From Bacillus sp. V5-8f (GTDB taxonomy: Bacteria; Bacillota; Bacilli; Bacillales; DSM-1321), in contig NZ_PGUW01000002.1 of the NCBI RefSeq assembly GCF_002863565.1, forward strand, positions 309,724 through 373,723: a DNA stretch of 64,000 bases, in the 5' to 3' direction. Shown here piece by piece: positions 17,554 to 26,721 of the stretch (position 1 is the stretch's first letter; every line of letters begins with the position of its first letter). The translations under genes were made by a program, and so were the position numbers. The notes under the pieces were generated by a model, which had not been told where the DNA came from, did not search any database, and saw only the letters and a program-made list of their open reading frames with translations.

Positions 17554-18300
17554 TTATTTTAAATTTCGCTGTAAGAACGCTTTTGTACGCTCGAACTGCG
17601 GGCTAGTAAATAATTCGGCTGGTTCACCGGTTTCGATTATTTCACCGTTGTCCATGAATATGACCCGGTTTGCAACCTCCTTAGCGAAGCCCATCTCATG
17701 TGTCACAACAATCATAGTCATGTGTTCTTCGGCCAGCTTCTTCATTACCTGTAGTACCTCACCGGTCAGTTCTGGATCCAACGCCGATGTAGGTTCATCA
17801 AAGAGCAAGATTTCAGGGTTCATCATGAGCGCCCTCGCAATTGCCACCCTTTGTTTTTGGCCGCCTGATAGCTTTACCGGATAGGCCGATGCCTTATCTA
17901 GGAGACCGATTTTCTCCAGCAAATCAGCACTTCGTTTTTCAACGACACTAGGTTGCTCTTTCTTTACCATTTTAGGAGCAAGTTCCAAATTTTCTTTAAC
18001 GGTGAGATTCGGAAAAAGATTAAAATGTTGGAAAACCATTCCCATTTTGGATGTGATCCGTTTTATCTCCTGCGGTTTTGCGTAAATCCCTTCCTTCACC
18101 AGATTATCGCCAGCTACTTTAATGCTGCCACCTTCTATATCTTCTAGATGGACCAGACTACGTAGCATCGTGCTTTTACCAGAGCCGGAGGGACCAATTA
18201 CTGCCACGACTTCGTTTTTATTCACATTAAAATTAATATTTTTTAGCACTTCTAAATTGCCATATGATTTTTTTAGATTGGATACTTCAATGATTGCCAC
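17554..18300 (-). CDS. Polar amino-acid ABC transporter, ATP-binding subunit
   Basis: An ABC ATPase of the GlnQ/HisP type, 248 residues from GTG 18300. That start has AAAGGA 10 bases upstream, while a TTG at 18309 would sit on the ribosome-binding site. Walker A is GPSGSGKS, the Q-loop [16 protein letters not shown], the signature [15 protein letters not shown], Walker [15 protein letters not shown], and the H-loop VVTHEMGFA. It follows the permease by 15 bases in the operon SBP-permease-ATPase. Confidence 0.95.
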   Translation of the reverse strand: MAIIEVSNLKKSYGNLEVLKNINFNVNKNEVVAVIGPSGSGKSTMLRSLVHLEDIEGGSIKVAGDNLVKEGIYAKPQEIKRITSKMGMVFQHFNLFPNLTVKENLELAPKMVKKEQPSVVEKRSADLLEKIGLLDKASAYPVKLSGGQKQRVAIARALMMNPEILLFDEPTSALDPELTGEVLQVMKKLAEEHMTMIVVTHEMGFAKEVANRVIFMDNGEIIETGEPAELFTSPQFERTKAFLQRNLK

Positions 18301-18315
18301 TGTTATCAATCCTTT

Positions 18316-18975
18316 TTATTCAAATTTAAATCGCTTTTCGAGCCATTTGAAAAATAATGTTAATAAGAGTGTAATGAGTAGATAAATGATACCTGCATAG
18401 ACGAATGGCACGATTGTAAAGTCACGGTTCACAGCAGTCTGCGCAAAGTGTAACAATTCCGGTACGGCAACAGCGTATAGCAGCGCGGTATCCTTTACCA
18501 GTGTCACGGATTCGTTGGCCACCGCAGGAAGTGCAACACGGAACATTTGAGGAAGGATAACTTTTGTCATCGTCTTCCATTTATTCAAACCGAGAACTTG
18601 GGCTGCCTCATATTGGCCTTTATCAATAGATAAAAGACCTCCGCGGAAGATCTCAGCAAAATAGGCAGCATAGTTCAAAATAAAGCCCAAACAGGCAGCG
18701 ACAAAGCGATCCAGAACCAAGTAGTCACCTATTACTGGCAGCATCGGCAACCCAAAACATATAAACAGGAGCTGGAGCAAAAGCGGTGTACCCCGCATTA
18801 AATAAATGTAAGTATGGGCAAACCAGGCAATCGGCTTTATATTGCTTCTTACCATTAGCGTTAAGAGAAACCCTAGCGGAATTGACACCACAATGGCGAT
18901 TAAAAACAATAGGACCGTCATCTGTGCCCCTTCCAGCATGGGTTTGAGTATCGAGTTGAAATAATCTAAAGACAT
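18316..18975 (-). CDS. Polar amino-acid ABC transporter, permease subunit
   Basis: A 219-residue membrane protein starting at ATG 18975, 8 bases after GGGGG; the frame continues upstream to a less likely TTG. It has five or so membrane spans and the HisM/GlnP landmarks YIYLMRGTPLLLQLLFICFG, AYFAEIFRGGLLSIDKGQYEAA (the EAA loop) and LPQMFRVALPAVANE. It forms the channel as a homodimer, since only one permease gene is present. Confidence 0.93.
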   Translation of the reverse strand: MSLDYFNSILKPMLEGAQMTVLLFLIAIVVSIPLGFLLTLMVRSNIKPIAWFAHTYIYLMRGTPLLLQLLFICFGLPMLPVIGDYLVLDRFVAACLGFILNYAAYFAEIFRGGLLSIDKGQYEAAQVLGLNKWKTMTKVILPQMFRVALPAVANESVTLVKDTALLYAVAVPELLHFAQTAVNRDFTIVPFVYAGIIYLLITLLLTLFFKWLEKRFKFE

Positions 18976-18988
18976 AAAATCATCCCCC

Positions 18989-19024
18989 AAAAAATAAAAC
19001 AGGTTTCCAAGGGAATCCTGTTTT
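18989..19024 (-). terminator. Intercistronic terminator between binding protein and permease
   Basis: AAAACAGG (18996-19003) pairs with CCTGTTTT (19017-19024). On the minus strand this is followed by ATTTTTT and directly by the permease ribosome-binding site. It is placed to stop most transcripts after the binding-protein gene and so raise the ratio of binding protein to membrane complex. Confidence 0.75.
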
Positions 19025-19046
19025 AATATATATTTGATCGTTTTGT

Positions 19047-19820
19047 TTACTTTAGTACTTTATCTTCGCCAAACCATTTTTCTGAAATTTTAGCTGCTAT
19101 GCCGTCTTGATTCATTTCATCAAGCGCCTTTTGAAGCTTCTCTAGTAATTCTTCATTACCTTTCTTTACACCCACACCGTATTCCTCAGGCGCAAGAGAT
19201 TCATCAAGCAGTTTGAAAGTATTTTTTTCTTTTGACATGTAATACTTAATGACAACCTCATCGATTACCACTGCATCCAGACGGCCTGCCTTTAGGTCGC
19301 TAAGAGCTAATACATTGTCAGAAAACTCTGTCACCGTTTTGATTTTTGATTTAACAGGGTGAGCATTCAAAGCATCGGCTGCGGAAGAAAGTGATTGAAG
19401 CCCCACTACTTTACCTGATAAATCATCAAGCTTGGTTAGGTTGGAATCAGCAAGAGTCACAACTACCTGCGCATTTTTCAAATAAGGCTTTGTAAAAAGA
19501 ACCTTTTCTTTACGCTCATCCGTTATGGTGTAACCGTTCCAGATTAAATCGATCCGCCCACTGCTTAGTTCGGACTCTTTAGTTTTCCAGTCGATAGGTT
19601 GGAATTTAACCGTTGTTCCCATTTTTTCGGCCGCTGCTTTGGCATAGTCAATGTCAAAACCAACGATTTCATTATTTTCATCCCTGAACCCCATTGGTGC
19701 AAATTTGTCATCAATACCAATCACGAGCGAGTCTTCTTTTTCCTCTGGCTGGTTAGAGCAAGCTGCAAGCAGTGAAATGACCGCTGTTATTGCCAGAATG
19801 ATAGTAGCTATACGTTTCAT
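19047..19820 (-). CDS. Polar amino-acid ABC transporter, lipid-anchored binding protein
   Basis: A 257-residue family 3 solute-binding protein. Signal peptide with lipobox LLAAC and lipidated Cys at about residue 21, then the typical LVIGIDDKFAPMGFRDENNEIVGFDIDYAKA, TITDERKEKVLFTKPYL and EKWFGED. It captures an amino acid outside the membrane and hands it to the permease. Ligand identity (glutamine, cystine, lysine or other) cannot be read. First gene of the operon; AAAGGTGG precedes the ATG. Confidence 0.93.
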   Translation of the reverse strand: MKRIATIILAITAVISLLAACSNQPEEKEDSLVIGIDDKFAPMGFRDENNEIVGFDIDYAKAAAEKMGTTVKFQPIDWKTKESELSSGRIDLIWNGYTITDERKEKVLFTKPYLKNAQVVVTLADSNLTKLDDLSGKVVGLQSLSSAADALNAHPVKSKIKTVTEFSDNVLALSDLKAGRLDAVVIDEVVIKYYMSKEKNTFKLLDESLAPEEYGVGVKKGNEELLEKLQKALDEMNQDGIAAKISEKWFGEDKVLK

Positions 19821-19904
19821 TTGTTAGAATCCACCTTTTACTATTTTTACTCTACGTCGCTTTAATTCGCTAAAATGTTAGAGCGTTAAAATTATTTTAA
19901 TATA

Positions 19905-19934
19905 AAATTACCACACTACAAAAAAGAATGTCAA
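19905..19934 (-). promoter_or_regulatory. Promoter of the amino-acid ABC operon
   Basis: On the minus strand TTGACA (19929-19934) and TAATTT (19905-19910) are 18 bases apart, 85 bases before the binding-protein start. The -35 is perfect and the -10 weak. Confidence 0.5.
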
Positions 19935-20897
19935 TAAAATGTTTTAGTATATTATCATACTAAAGGATTTTTAGTGTTTATGGCTCTTGAAAAGTCTAGT
20001 ATGTTTTGTTATTGAATAGCACAGGTTTTGCTCCCCGAATTGAAAATCTTATACTTAAGTTAAAGTTTCTAACCGATCTTTTGGATTATTAGAACGTTTT
20101 ATAAGTTGTTTCAACTTCTTTGCCTTTTCACTAAGTAACATTATCAAGTGCATAGTTTTGAAAAAAGTAACCTAGAGTGCAGAAATACTTTTTGAACTAT
20201 TATAGGAAATGGTAAAAACAATCTTAGTCCTGCATCAACCTAAGGTAATGATTATAAACTCTTATCCAAATAGAAAATCATCTTCATAAAGAATCCCTAG
20301 TTCGTCGATGTGCAATTTTACGATGTTACCTTCCCCTTCCTAGTATTGATTGTTAAATTTTAACGCTGATAGTTAGGATAAAACCTCTGCGGTTCGTAAC
20401 ATCACCATTTTTTCTTTCTCCCATAAGATTAAAAGAAGTCCCCTAGGTAATTCAAAATTAAGTAACTATAACAGAAAATTAAACATTCTAGTTTCTCTTT
20501 TTACTAGAATCCAAATGGGTGTAAATGCAGCTCGTAAGATTACCTTTTTAAATAAATATGATGGAAACACTTACATCCCGCTACTTTGACTAGTACTTAT
20601 GTGCTATAATATGGTTCTTATTGCTCATAAAGATTAATTTTTCCATTTCAGTGAAAGTAACTCTCTTAGTACAGAACAATGACTGTGAGCCTTTAAATGT
20701 AAGCTGGACATTTCCTTAAGGGGTTTGCAGTTTTTTTATGTGTAAAAAATAGAGAATTTCCATAGATCTGTTCTATTAAACTCCGAAATATGGAATGGAG
20801 AGTGAGTGCGCTCCCATTGACTCGAATCACTCTAAACGCAGGTTCGGGATAGAGGCAGTGAAATATTACACTGGAAAAGACAGAAGGGGGAAAAACA
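19935..20897. other. Long intergenic region between divergent genes
   Basis: Nearly 1 kb with no gene I can defend. A small hairpin AAATGT-aagctgg-ACATTT lies at 20695-20713, of unknown meaning. The ribosome-binding site GAAGGGGGA closes the region. Confidence 0.4.
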
Positions 20898-23003
20898 TTG
20901 AAGCTTTTTAAACCGACCGTTGGGCTTATGGACCGTCTGAAATACATACAAAAGTTTGGACTGATTGGCGGAATATTAGGGATCCCAATTTTGATCATGG
21001 CCTTTGTTTTGGTAAACAATATGAATAAGGAAATTGAGGTTTTAGAAACACGAATAAACGGGACGGAGTATAATGATTTATTGAAACATTTGCTACAGGA
21101 TGTCCAACAACATCGTGCCTTATCAGTTAGTTTTTTAAGCGGCGAGGCTTCTATTGAATCTGAATTGACTAAAAAACAGGCAGAAATAACAAAGGATTTT
21201 ACCGCAATTGAACGATTTGAACAAGAACAGGGACAGTCATTCGACACATCCGATGCATTGCAAAAAATGAAGGAAAAATGGAAGGCGTTAGAGTCAAACA
21301 TTAAAAATGTGACACCGCAGGAAGCGACCCGCCTTCATGTTGAATACATTCAGGGAATCACTGGCTTTATGGTGGATATCGGGGATAAGTCCCACCTTTT
21401 TCTTGCTAAAACACCACATGCATTTTATTTGATTGATGCCATCAGTCGTAGTTTGCCAAATCTGACAGAAGAACTGGGCCAAATGCGGGCAATCGGTATG
21501 AATGCCGTTGCAAACAAGGCAGTTACAGAAGCGCAACGGACTCAACTGGTCTCTCTATCTTCTTCTGTTCAATTTTCTTTACAGAGGCTTGAACATGGAA
21601 AGACGGTCACATTTACGAGTGAACCATCATTAGAAAAGAGTTTGGGAGACATCACTTATTCAGCTATAGCAGACACCAAAAAATTCCTGGAATTTGCGCA
21701 GGCCGAATTACTTCAAAACGAAAAGATAGACATTGCGTCAGATGAGTACTATAAGTTAGCGACGGCTACCATCGATATGAACTTTAAGTTATATGAAGAA
21801 GACTCTTCACAATTAACAAATATTATGGCCAAACAATATGAGGACATAAAACAGGATCGAATGGTCGCTATTTCTCTTATAGCTTTGGTATTCCTGCTTA
21901 CCATTTACTGCTTTGTTGGGTTCTATCTTTCTGTTATTACGATGGTACAGAAGCTTAGAACTGTTTCAGCGGAAGTTGCTGGCGGAGACTTGACTACACA
22001 AATCTCTTTAAATACAAAGGATGAAATGAAACAAGTAGAAATTTCTTTTAACAAAATGATCCAAAATATCCGGCAGCTTGTAAATCAAATTAACGCCAAC
22101 GCAGTTCATGTAGCTTCTTCTAGTGCAGAGCTGACGGCAAGTGCCGAACAAACAAGCAGCGCTTCTGAACAAATTTCAATTACGATTCAAGAGGTTGCAT
22201 CAGGTGCGGAAAAACAAGCAAAGAGCGTAGATGAAAGCTTTACGATCGTTAATGAACTATCCGCTGGTATCCAACAGATATCTGCGAACGCACAAACAGT
22301 TTCAGTTACCGCTAACCAAGCATCTTCGAAGGCTTCTTCCGGTGAACAGTCGATTCAATTGGCTGCAAAACAAATGAACTCAATTAATGATTCCGTAAAC
22401 GGAGCAGCACAGGTAGTAAAGAACTTAGGAGAACGGTCAAAAGAGATCAGTAATATTTTAGACGTGATCACGGGCATTGCGGCCCAGACAAATTTATTAG
22501 CCCTAAATGCGGCAATTGAAGCCGCGAGAGCCGGTGAATTAGGAAAAGGATTTGCCGTTGTCGCAGATGAAGTAAGAAAGCTAGCGGAACAATCGGCAAA
22601 TTCGACCCAGCAAATTGGGCAATTGATTGCCGCTATCCAAGACGAAACGGAGAGAGCGGTGCAATCCATGGGATCCGTTACTAAAGAAGTAACAGAAGGA
22701 ATGAGCGTTGTACAAACAGCGGGAACTTCCTTTATGGAGATCCAACAGTCTGTAAATGAAGCGGCAGAACAAATTGAACAAGTATCGGCAGCTGTGCAGC
22801 AAATGGCTGCAGGGACGGATCAGATGGTATCCTCCATGGGGGTTATTTCAGAAATTGCAAAGGAAGCTGCGTTTGGGACACAAAATGTCTCTGCAGCCAC
22901 AGAAGAACAGTTAGCATCCATGGAGGAAATTGGCACTTCAGCTGAGTCTTTAAATAACCTTGCTGAAGAACTGCAAAATGAAATTTCCAAGTTCAAGATA
23001 TAA
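20898..23003 (+). CDS. Methyl-accepting chemotaxis protein with NIT-like sensor
   Basis: A 701-residue transmembrane chemoreceptor. The start is TTG at 20898 behind GAAGGGGGA. Order: TM1 about residues 17-37; a large extracytoplasmic helical sensor containing [18 protein letters not shown], the pattern of nitrate/nitrite-sensing NIT domains; TM2 about 321-344; HAMP about 345-397; then the signalling coiled coil, with the hairpin tip [20 protein letters not shown] at about 525-545. It should signal through CheW/CheA to the flagellar motor. The NIT assignment is by pattern, so nitrate as ligand is a guess. Confidence 0.92.
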   Translation: MKLFKPTVGLMDRLKYIQKFGLIGGILGIPILIMAFVLVNNMNKEIEVLETRINGTEYNDLLKHLLQDVQQHRALSVSFLSGEASIESELTKKQAEITKDFTAIERFEQEQGQSFDTSDALQKMKEKWKALESNIKNVTPQEATRLHVEYIQGITGFMVDIGDKSHLFLAKTPHAFYLIDAISRSLPNLTEELGQMRAIGMNAVANKAVTEAQRTQLVSLSSSVQFSLQRLEHGKTVTFTSEPSLEKSLGDITYSAIADTKKFLEFAQAELLQNEKIDIASDEYYKLATATIDMNFKLYEEDSSQLTNIMAKQYEDIKQDRMVAISLIALVFLLTIYCFVGFYLSVITMVQKLRTVSAEVAGGDLTTQISLNTKDEMKQVEISFNKMIQNIRQLVNQINANAVHVASSSAELTASAEQTSSASEQISITIQEVASGAEKQAKSVDESFTIVNELSAGIQQISANAQTVSVTANQASSKASSGEQSIQLAAKQMNSINDSVNGAAQVVKNLGERSKEISNILDVITGIAAQTNLLALNAAIEAARAGELGKGFAVVADEVRKLAEQSANSTQQIGQLIAAIQDETERAVQSMGSVTKEVTEGMSVVQTAGTSFMEIQQSVNEAAEQIEQVSAAVQQMAAGTDQMVSSMGVISEIAKEAAFGTQNVSAATEEQLASMEEIGTSAESLNNLAEELQNEISKFKI

Positions 23004-23068
23004 TACATCCTTGGTTCCTTTTGATAAGTAATAAAGACAGTAATATCGATTTTCTTTAAACAATTAAG

Positions 23069-23092
23069 CCCTTCTCACTGGAGAAGGGTTTT
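23069..23092 (+). terminator. Intrinsic terminator of the chemoreceptor gene
   Basis: CCCTTCTC (23069-23076), loop ACTG, GAGAAGGG (23081-23088), then TTTT. Confidence 0.85.
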
Positions 23093-23225
23093 ATGGTTAC
23101 ATCCCTATGTTTTTTAAAATGGGTAAATAGAAGGTTTATTTGTCTTTTACTTGCAATTGATAGATTTCACACAAATTCCCAACTATTTAATATTTTATGC
23201 GAAGAGTGGAATATGTTATCAGTAA

Positions 23226-24146
23226 TTACTTTTTAAAAATCTTCTTCTTATGCCACTTAAAATATATCTTATTTTTGGAATGTATTTTTATCTTAGCCAT
23301 TGGTTTTAAACCATATAACTGATAATCTTCATTACGGATTTGTGAAGAAACATGCAGACGCGCTTGTCCATCGAACGCAATTAACCCTTTTTCATAAAGG
23401 GCATCATGATTACAACAAAGCAGTACCCCGTTGTATGGATCTAAACGTTCTAAATGGGTGCTATCTTTCCAAGGCTTCGAATGACTTGGTCTAAGTAACT
23501 CTGATAAAGCAATACCACACAATGCGCACTTACCATCCCAAAGTGGAAACAGTTCCTTTCTGAACTTTTGCTGGCCTAATCGGATCTTGGTTTTTACTTC
23601 TGATTCTGTCTCAGTGAGAACAGGAATTAATGTTTTATTTTCAGTTCTTCTTACATTGTCAATGGATAATTCCAATTGCTCTTCCGTTACTTGATATATA
23701 TTTAATTCGCTAATTAGTTCAAGTAATTTCATCGCTAACTCTTCATTACATGGATATAAATAGCCCTGATTCCCATTCCCATCTTGCTGGAATGGTGAAT
23801 ACTTAATAGGTAATAATGACACTATTTCATTAAACCTATCACGTACATTAACTGGTATATCTAATTCATGATATGTTAATTTGACTAAATACCCTTCATT
23901 ACTCCGTCTATTATGATTTTGCATGATAGTTGGTTTACTAGATTCTTTACAGTCTTCGCTGGCAATGCTAATAGCGACGATATTCCCTTTGACATAATGA
24001 AATACTATGTCTCCTTTTTTTACTTCTGTCATTCGCTGCCATGAATGTGGAACATTGCCACCTTTATCTTGTTGAAGAGACCAAATGATCCCGAGCTGTT
24101 TATCTTCCAGGTAAGTGTGCCCTTGCATAACAATAAAACTATTCAA
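23226..24146 (-). CDS. EVE-HNH endonuclease, probable modification-dependent restriction enzyme
   Basis: A 306-residue protein. Residues 1-150 look like an EVE (PUA-like) domain: IIWSLQQDKGGNVPHSWQRM, VKKGDIVFHYVKGNIVAISI, GYLVKLTYHEL. The C-terminal third is an HNH nuclease: CALCGIALSELLRPSHSKPW, then LDPYNGVLLCCNHDALYEKG, giving the paired cysteines, His-Ser-Lys-Pro-Trp, the Asn and the CNHD motif. EVE domains read modified cytosine, and EVE-HNH fusions such as VcaM4I cut modified DNA, so this is probably a solitary type IV-like defence enzyme. TTG start behind GGGGAGAAG. No methylase is nearby, consistent with this type. Confidence 0.85.
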   Translation of the reverse strand: MNSFIVMQGHTYLEDKQLGIIWSLQQDKGGNVPHSWQRMTEVKKGDIVFHYVKGNIVAISIASEDCKESSKPTIMQNHNRRSNEGYLVKLTYHELDIPVNVRDRFNEIVSLLPIKYSPFQQDGNGNQGYLYPCNEELAMKLLELISELNIYQVTEEQLELSIDNVRRTENKTLIPVLTETESEVKTKIRLGQQKFRKELFPLWDGKCALCGIALSELLRPSHSKPWKDSTHLERLDPYNGVLLCCNHDALYEKGLIAFDGQARLHVSSQIRNEDYQLYGLKPMAKIKIHSKNKIYFKWHKKKIFKK

Positions 24147-24194
24147 ATTGCTTCTCCCCTAAATTCCGTACTAGGTTCTCTCGTGTTGCTTTTA

Positions 24195-24530
24195 TTAATT
24201 GGAAGGTGGTATATTCCCCTTATTTATTGGAATTTCCACATGTACAATCGTCTGGTTTATATTAGAATCAATTAATATTTTCCCACCGTACCTACTTACT
24301 ACTTCTTTAACGATAAATAGGCCTTGGCCCCTTATTTTTCCCTGTCGTACCTTTTTAGTTGAGAAACCACTTTACATACAATGTTCATTTTTCGTTCTTG
24401 TTCAGGAAGTGCTATTGTCGCCTCTATTGCATTGTCTATTAGATTTGATAATAGTTTAATTAGATCTGTGGTTTTAATTGTGTTAAATGAATCATCTTTT
24501 TCATAGATGCATCCTTTAAACCCTGTTTTT
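24195..24530 (-). pseudogene. Remnant of a sensor histidine kinase (ATPase domain)
   Basis: Two frames carry clear kinase pieces. One reads TTDLIKLLSNLIDNAIEATI, the N-box of CitA/DctS/AgrC-type kinases. The other reads GQGLFIVKEVVSRYGGKI followed by LIDSNINQTIVHVEIP to a TAA at 24195-24197, the G2 box and tail. The DxGxG segment between them is deleted and the frame shifts. The gene is broken beyond function. Confidence 0.75.
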
Positions 24531-25227
24531 CACAACACTTTAATAATTATTCTAATCTACATATCTTACTACAATTAAGAAGTTATTCACACACAAATTC
24601 CAAATTATATTTACTAGAAAGTTTCTCTTTCCTCTATGATTTCTGGAATTTCTGGACGTACACTAAAAAAGAGTTTTCCGCTTTTTTGCAGAATACTTTC
24701 CTTGTTTCATTGCGGTTTCCATCATTAGATATTGAAACAGCGCTAATTAACCGGAATTCTGGAAATTGAAAGATTTTCGGTTGGAACGCTATAAGTGTGG
24801 TAACACCAATATGAATAAAGAGTATAGTGCAATTCGCAACTGGGCTAAGGGTAACCCTTTTTTAGCAGGTAGTGCCTAAATTCTGAATAATTATCTTTCC
24901 GAACAATTGTATTATGCTACCTGCTTCCAAAAAGGGTATTGGACAAATTATGTGGCGTTTCGGACAAATTCCCATATATTTTTGACAAATTATCAGGTGT
25001 TCTGCACAAACTCTCATTGCTTTTGGACAGTTTATCATACGCTATTTTATCTCGCTTTGAAATCCTTCAGCAAACCTACAATTTAGATTGAGTTCGGTTT
25101 AGATAGCCGATTATGCTCGTTAATCGGCAATATATTATTTTTTTGTAGTATTCTATGTAGTAATCTATGGTATTGCTTTGGCCATAGTGACCTCTTGTAA
25201 GGTTCTCCCCGAAACAAACATGAATTG
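24531..25227. other. Intergenic region holding a 21-bp repeat array
   Basis: About 700 bases with no gene recognised. The one clear structure is the repeat array at 24941-25033. Confidence 0.5.
24941..25033 (+). repeat. 21-bp-period array of GGACAAATT, five copies
   Basis: GGACAAATT-like nonamers begin at 24941, 24962, 24983, 25004 and 25025, exactly 21 bases apart: GGACAAATT, GGACAAATT, TGACAAATT, GCACAAACT, GGACAGTTT. The 12 bases between them differ apart from a T-rich end. A second array of the same motif is at 38781-38851. Confidence 0.85.
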
Positions 25228-25596
25228 TTACTGACCCTCAGATGGGCCAATTTGGACCTCTCCCAGCTCTCCTTCCAAGACGGCGAGTTTTTGATAGTTT
25301 ATCGAATACCATTTTGTCTGGTCCATCTGTATGTGATTGAATCTGTCCGAAATTAAGTAACCCTTTCGCTCGAGTTCCTTGATTGACCTCTTAATTGTAC
25401 TGACCGACCAAAACGGCAATTGCCTGTTCCAATCCTGGTATGTATAACAGACCCATTTCCTCCCTCGAACCCACTGGTGGCTCTTGGAAAGCCAGAAATG
25501 TACTAGCTGCAGCATGATTGCTTCGTTCAGACCAATTTTCATTGCTAATGACGAGTTGATTAAAAGTGGTGTGTCGTTTATTACTAATTGACTCAT
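25228..25596 (-). CDS. Phage-type replication-protein winged-helix domain, stand-alone
   Basis: A 122-residue protein starting at ATG behind AGGAGGAGC. It reads LLINSSLAMKIGLNEAIMLQ, WVCYTYQDWNRQLPFWSVST, IKRSIKELERKGYLI, the N-terminal helix-turn-helix of phage or plasmid replication initiators (DnaD/DnaB-like, as in skin-element proteins). Full-length relatives carry a further domain after this one, and here the protein stops. It is either a small regulator or the remnant of a mobile element. No other phage gene is nearby. Confidence 0.7.
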   Translation of the reverse strand: MSQLVINDTPLLINSSLAMKIGLNEAIMLQLVHFWLSKSHQWVRGRKWVCYTYQDWNRQLPFWSVSTIKRSIKELERKGYLISDRFNHIQMDQTKWYSINYQKLAVLEGELGEVQIGPSEGQ

Positions 25597-25793
25597 AGAT
25601 AAGCTCCTCCTAAAATTTATTAGCCCAACATCCGAATGTGGTAACCGGAATACCAGCTTCGAATGTTCCAGCCTTCACCTTTTAAATACCAGGGAATGGA
25701 GCAAAAGTAGCATGTGGGATAAAAATTTCAGCTAAAAAATCAAGATGTTGTATTAAGTAGGGCTGGTTTTTGATCAACCCTGGCTTGCCAATT

Positions 25794-25816
25794 AAAAAAA
25801 GAGCTACCGTAGTAGC
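25794..25816 (-). terminator. Intrinsic terminator
   Basis: On the minus strand GGGCTAC-tacg-GTAGCTC followed by TTTTTTT, just after the glycosidase remnant's natural stop. Confidence 0.85.
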
Positions 25817-25837
25817 CCTAGAAAAAGTTTCACTCCA

Positions 25838-26200
<363 letters not shown>

Positions 26201-26334
26201 TTACCAGCTTATACTATTACACGTATTCTTTTAATAGTTCACGTAATCGTTGAGAGTAGCATAATAAAGAGATCCTTCTATTAAAATCGTTACTCATTAA
26301 TGGTACCGCTTTAACACTTTTATCCAAGGTATGA

Positions 26335-26529
26335 ATGGTCATTTCTGGAAGGATCGTCGAACCTTCTGGAGCTGCAGGGCTTGCGTCATTAAAGCAGTCC
26401 AGTGACGAACTAAGTGGCCGTAAAGTGGCGATAGTAGTTACTGGACGCAATATTTCATGGTCCAGGTTTGTTTCGTTAGTTGACAAGACGCCTATAGCAC
26501 TGCCCAAACCTTACAAAGATGAACCATAA
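26335..26529 (+). pseudogene. C-terminal fragment of a threonine/serine dehydratase
   Basis: The frame reads GRIVEPSGAAGLASLKQSSD then LSGRKVAIVVTGRNISWSRF, the end of a PLP-dependent IlvA/TdcB-type dehydratase (VEPSGAAxLA, then V(V/I)(L/T)(S/T)GxN). The catalytic Lys half is missing and no ribosome-binding site precedes the apparent start. Confidence 0.7.
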
Positions 26530-26639
26530 TCTAAAAATGTACAAATCATTGTGAACTGATTTTTTCCCAAGATGTGAGATAAACAGAAGTAAAAAGATGA
26601 TTCTAGTGTTTCAAATGCATCTAAATTCAAAAAAAGCAA

Positions 26640-26667
26640 AATAAAGCATCGGGGTTCATCCCGATGC
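26640..26667 (-). terminator. Intrinsic terminator of the 5'-nucleotidase gene
   Basis: GCATCGGG (26646-26653) with CCCGATGC (26660-26667). On the minus strand a T-rich tract follows. Confidence 0.8.
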
Positions 26668-26721
26668 CGGTTTCTATACTTGAGTATTTTAATCAAGCCT
26701 TTCAGCGTTACCCTTCTATTT

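Noticed and set aside
20693..21301. A 202-codon minus-strand frame overlapping the chemoreceptor start
   Set aside because: Antisense to a well-supported coding region and without family features or a ribosome-binding site.
24941..25033. CRISPR array
   Set aside because: The repeat is only 9 bases with 12-base spacers, far shorter than CRISPR repeats and spacers, and no cas gene is nearby.
26217..26507. A 96-codon minus-strand frame
   Set aside because: The plus strand here carries recognisable threonine-dehydratase sequence, so the minus frame is its shadow.
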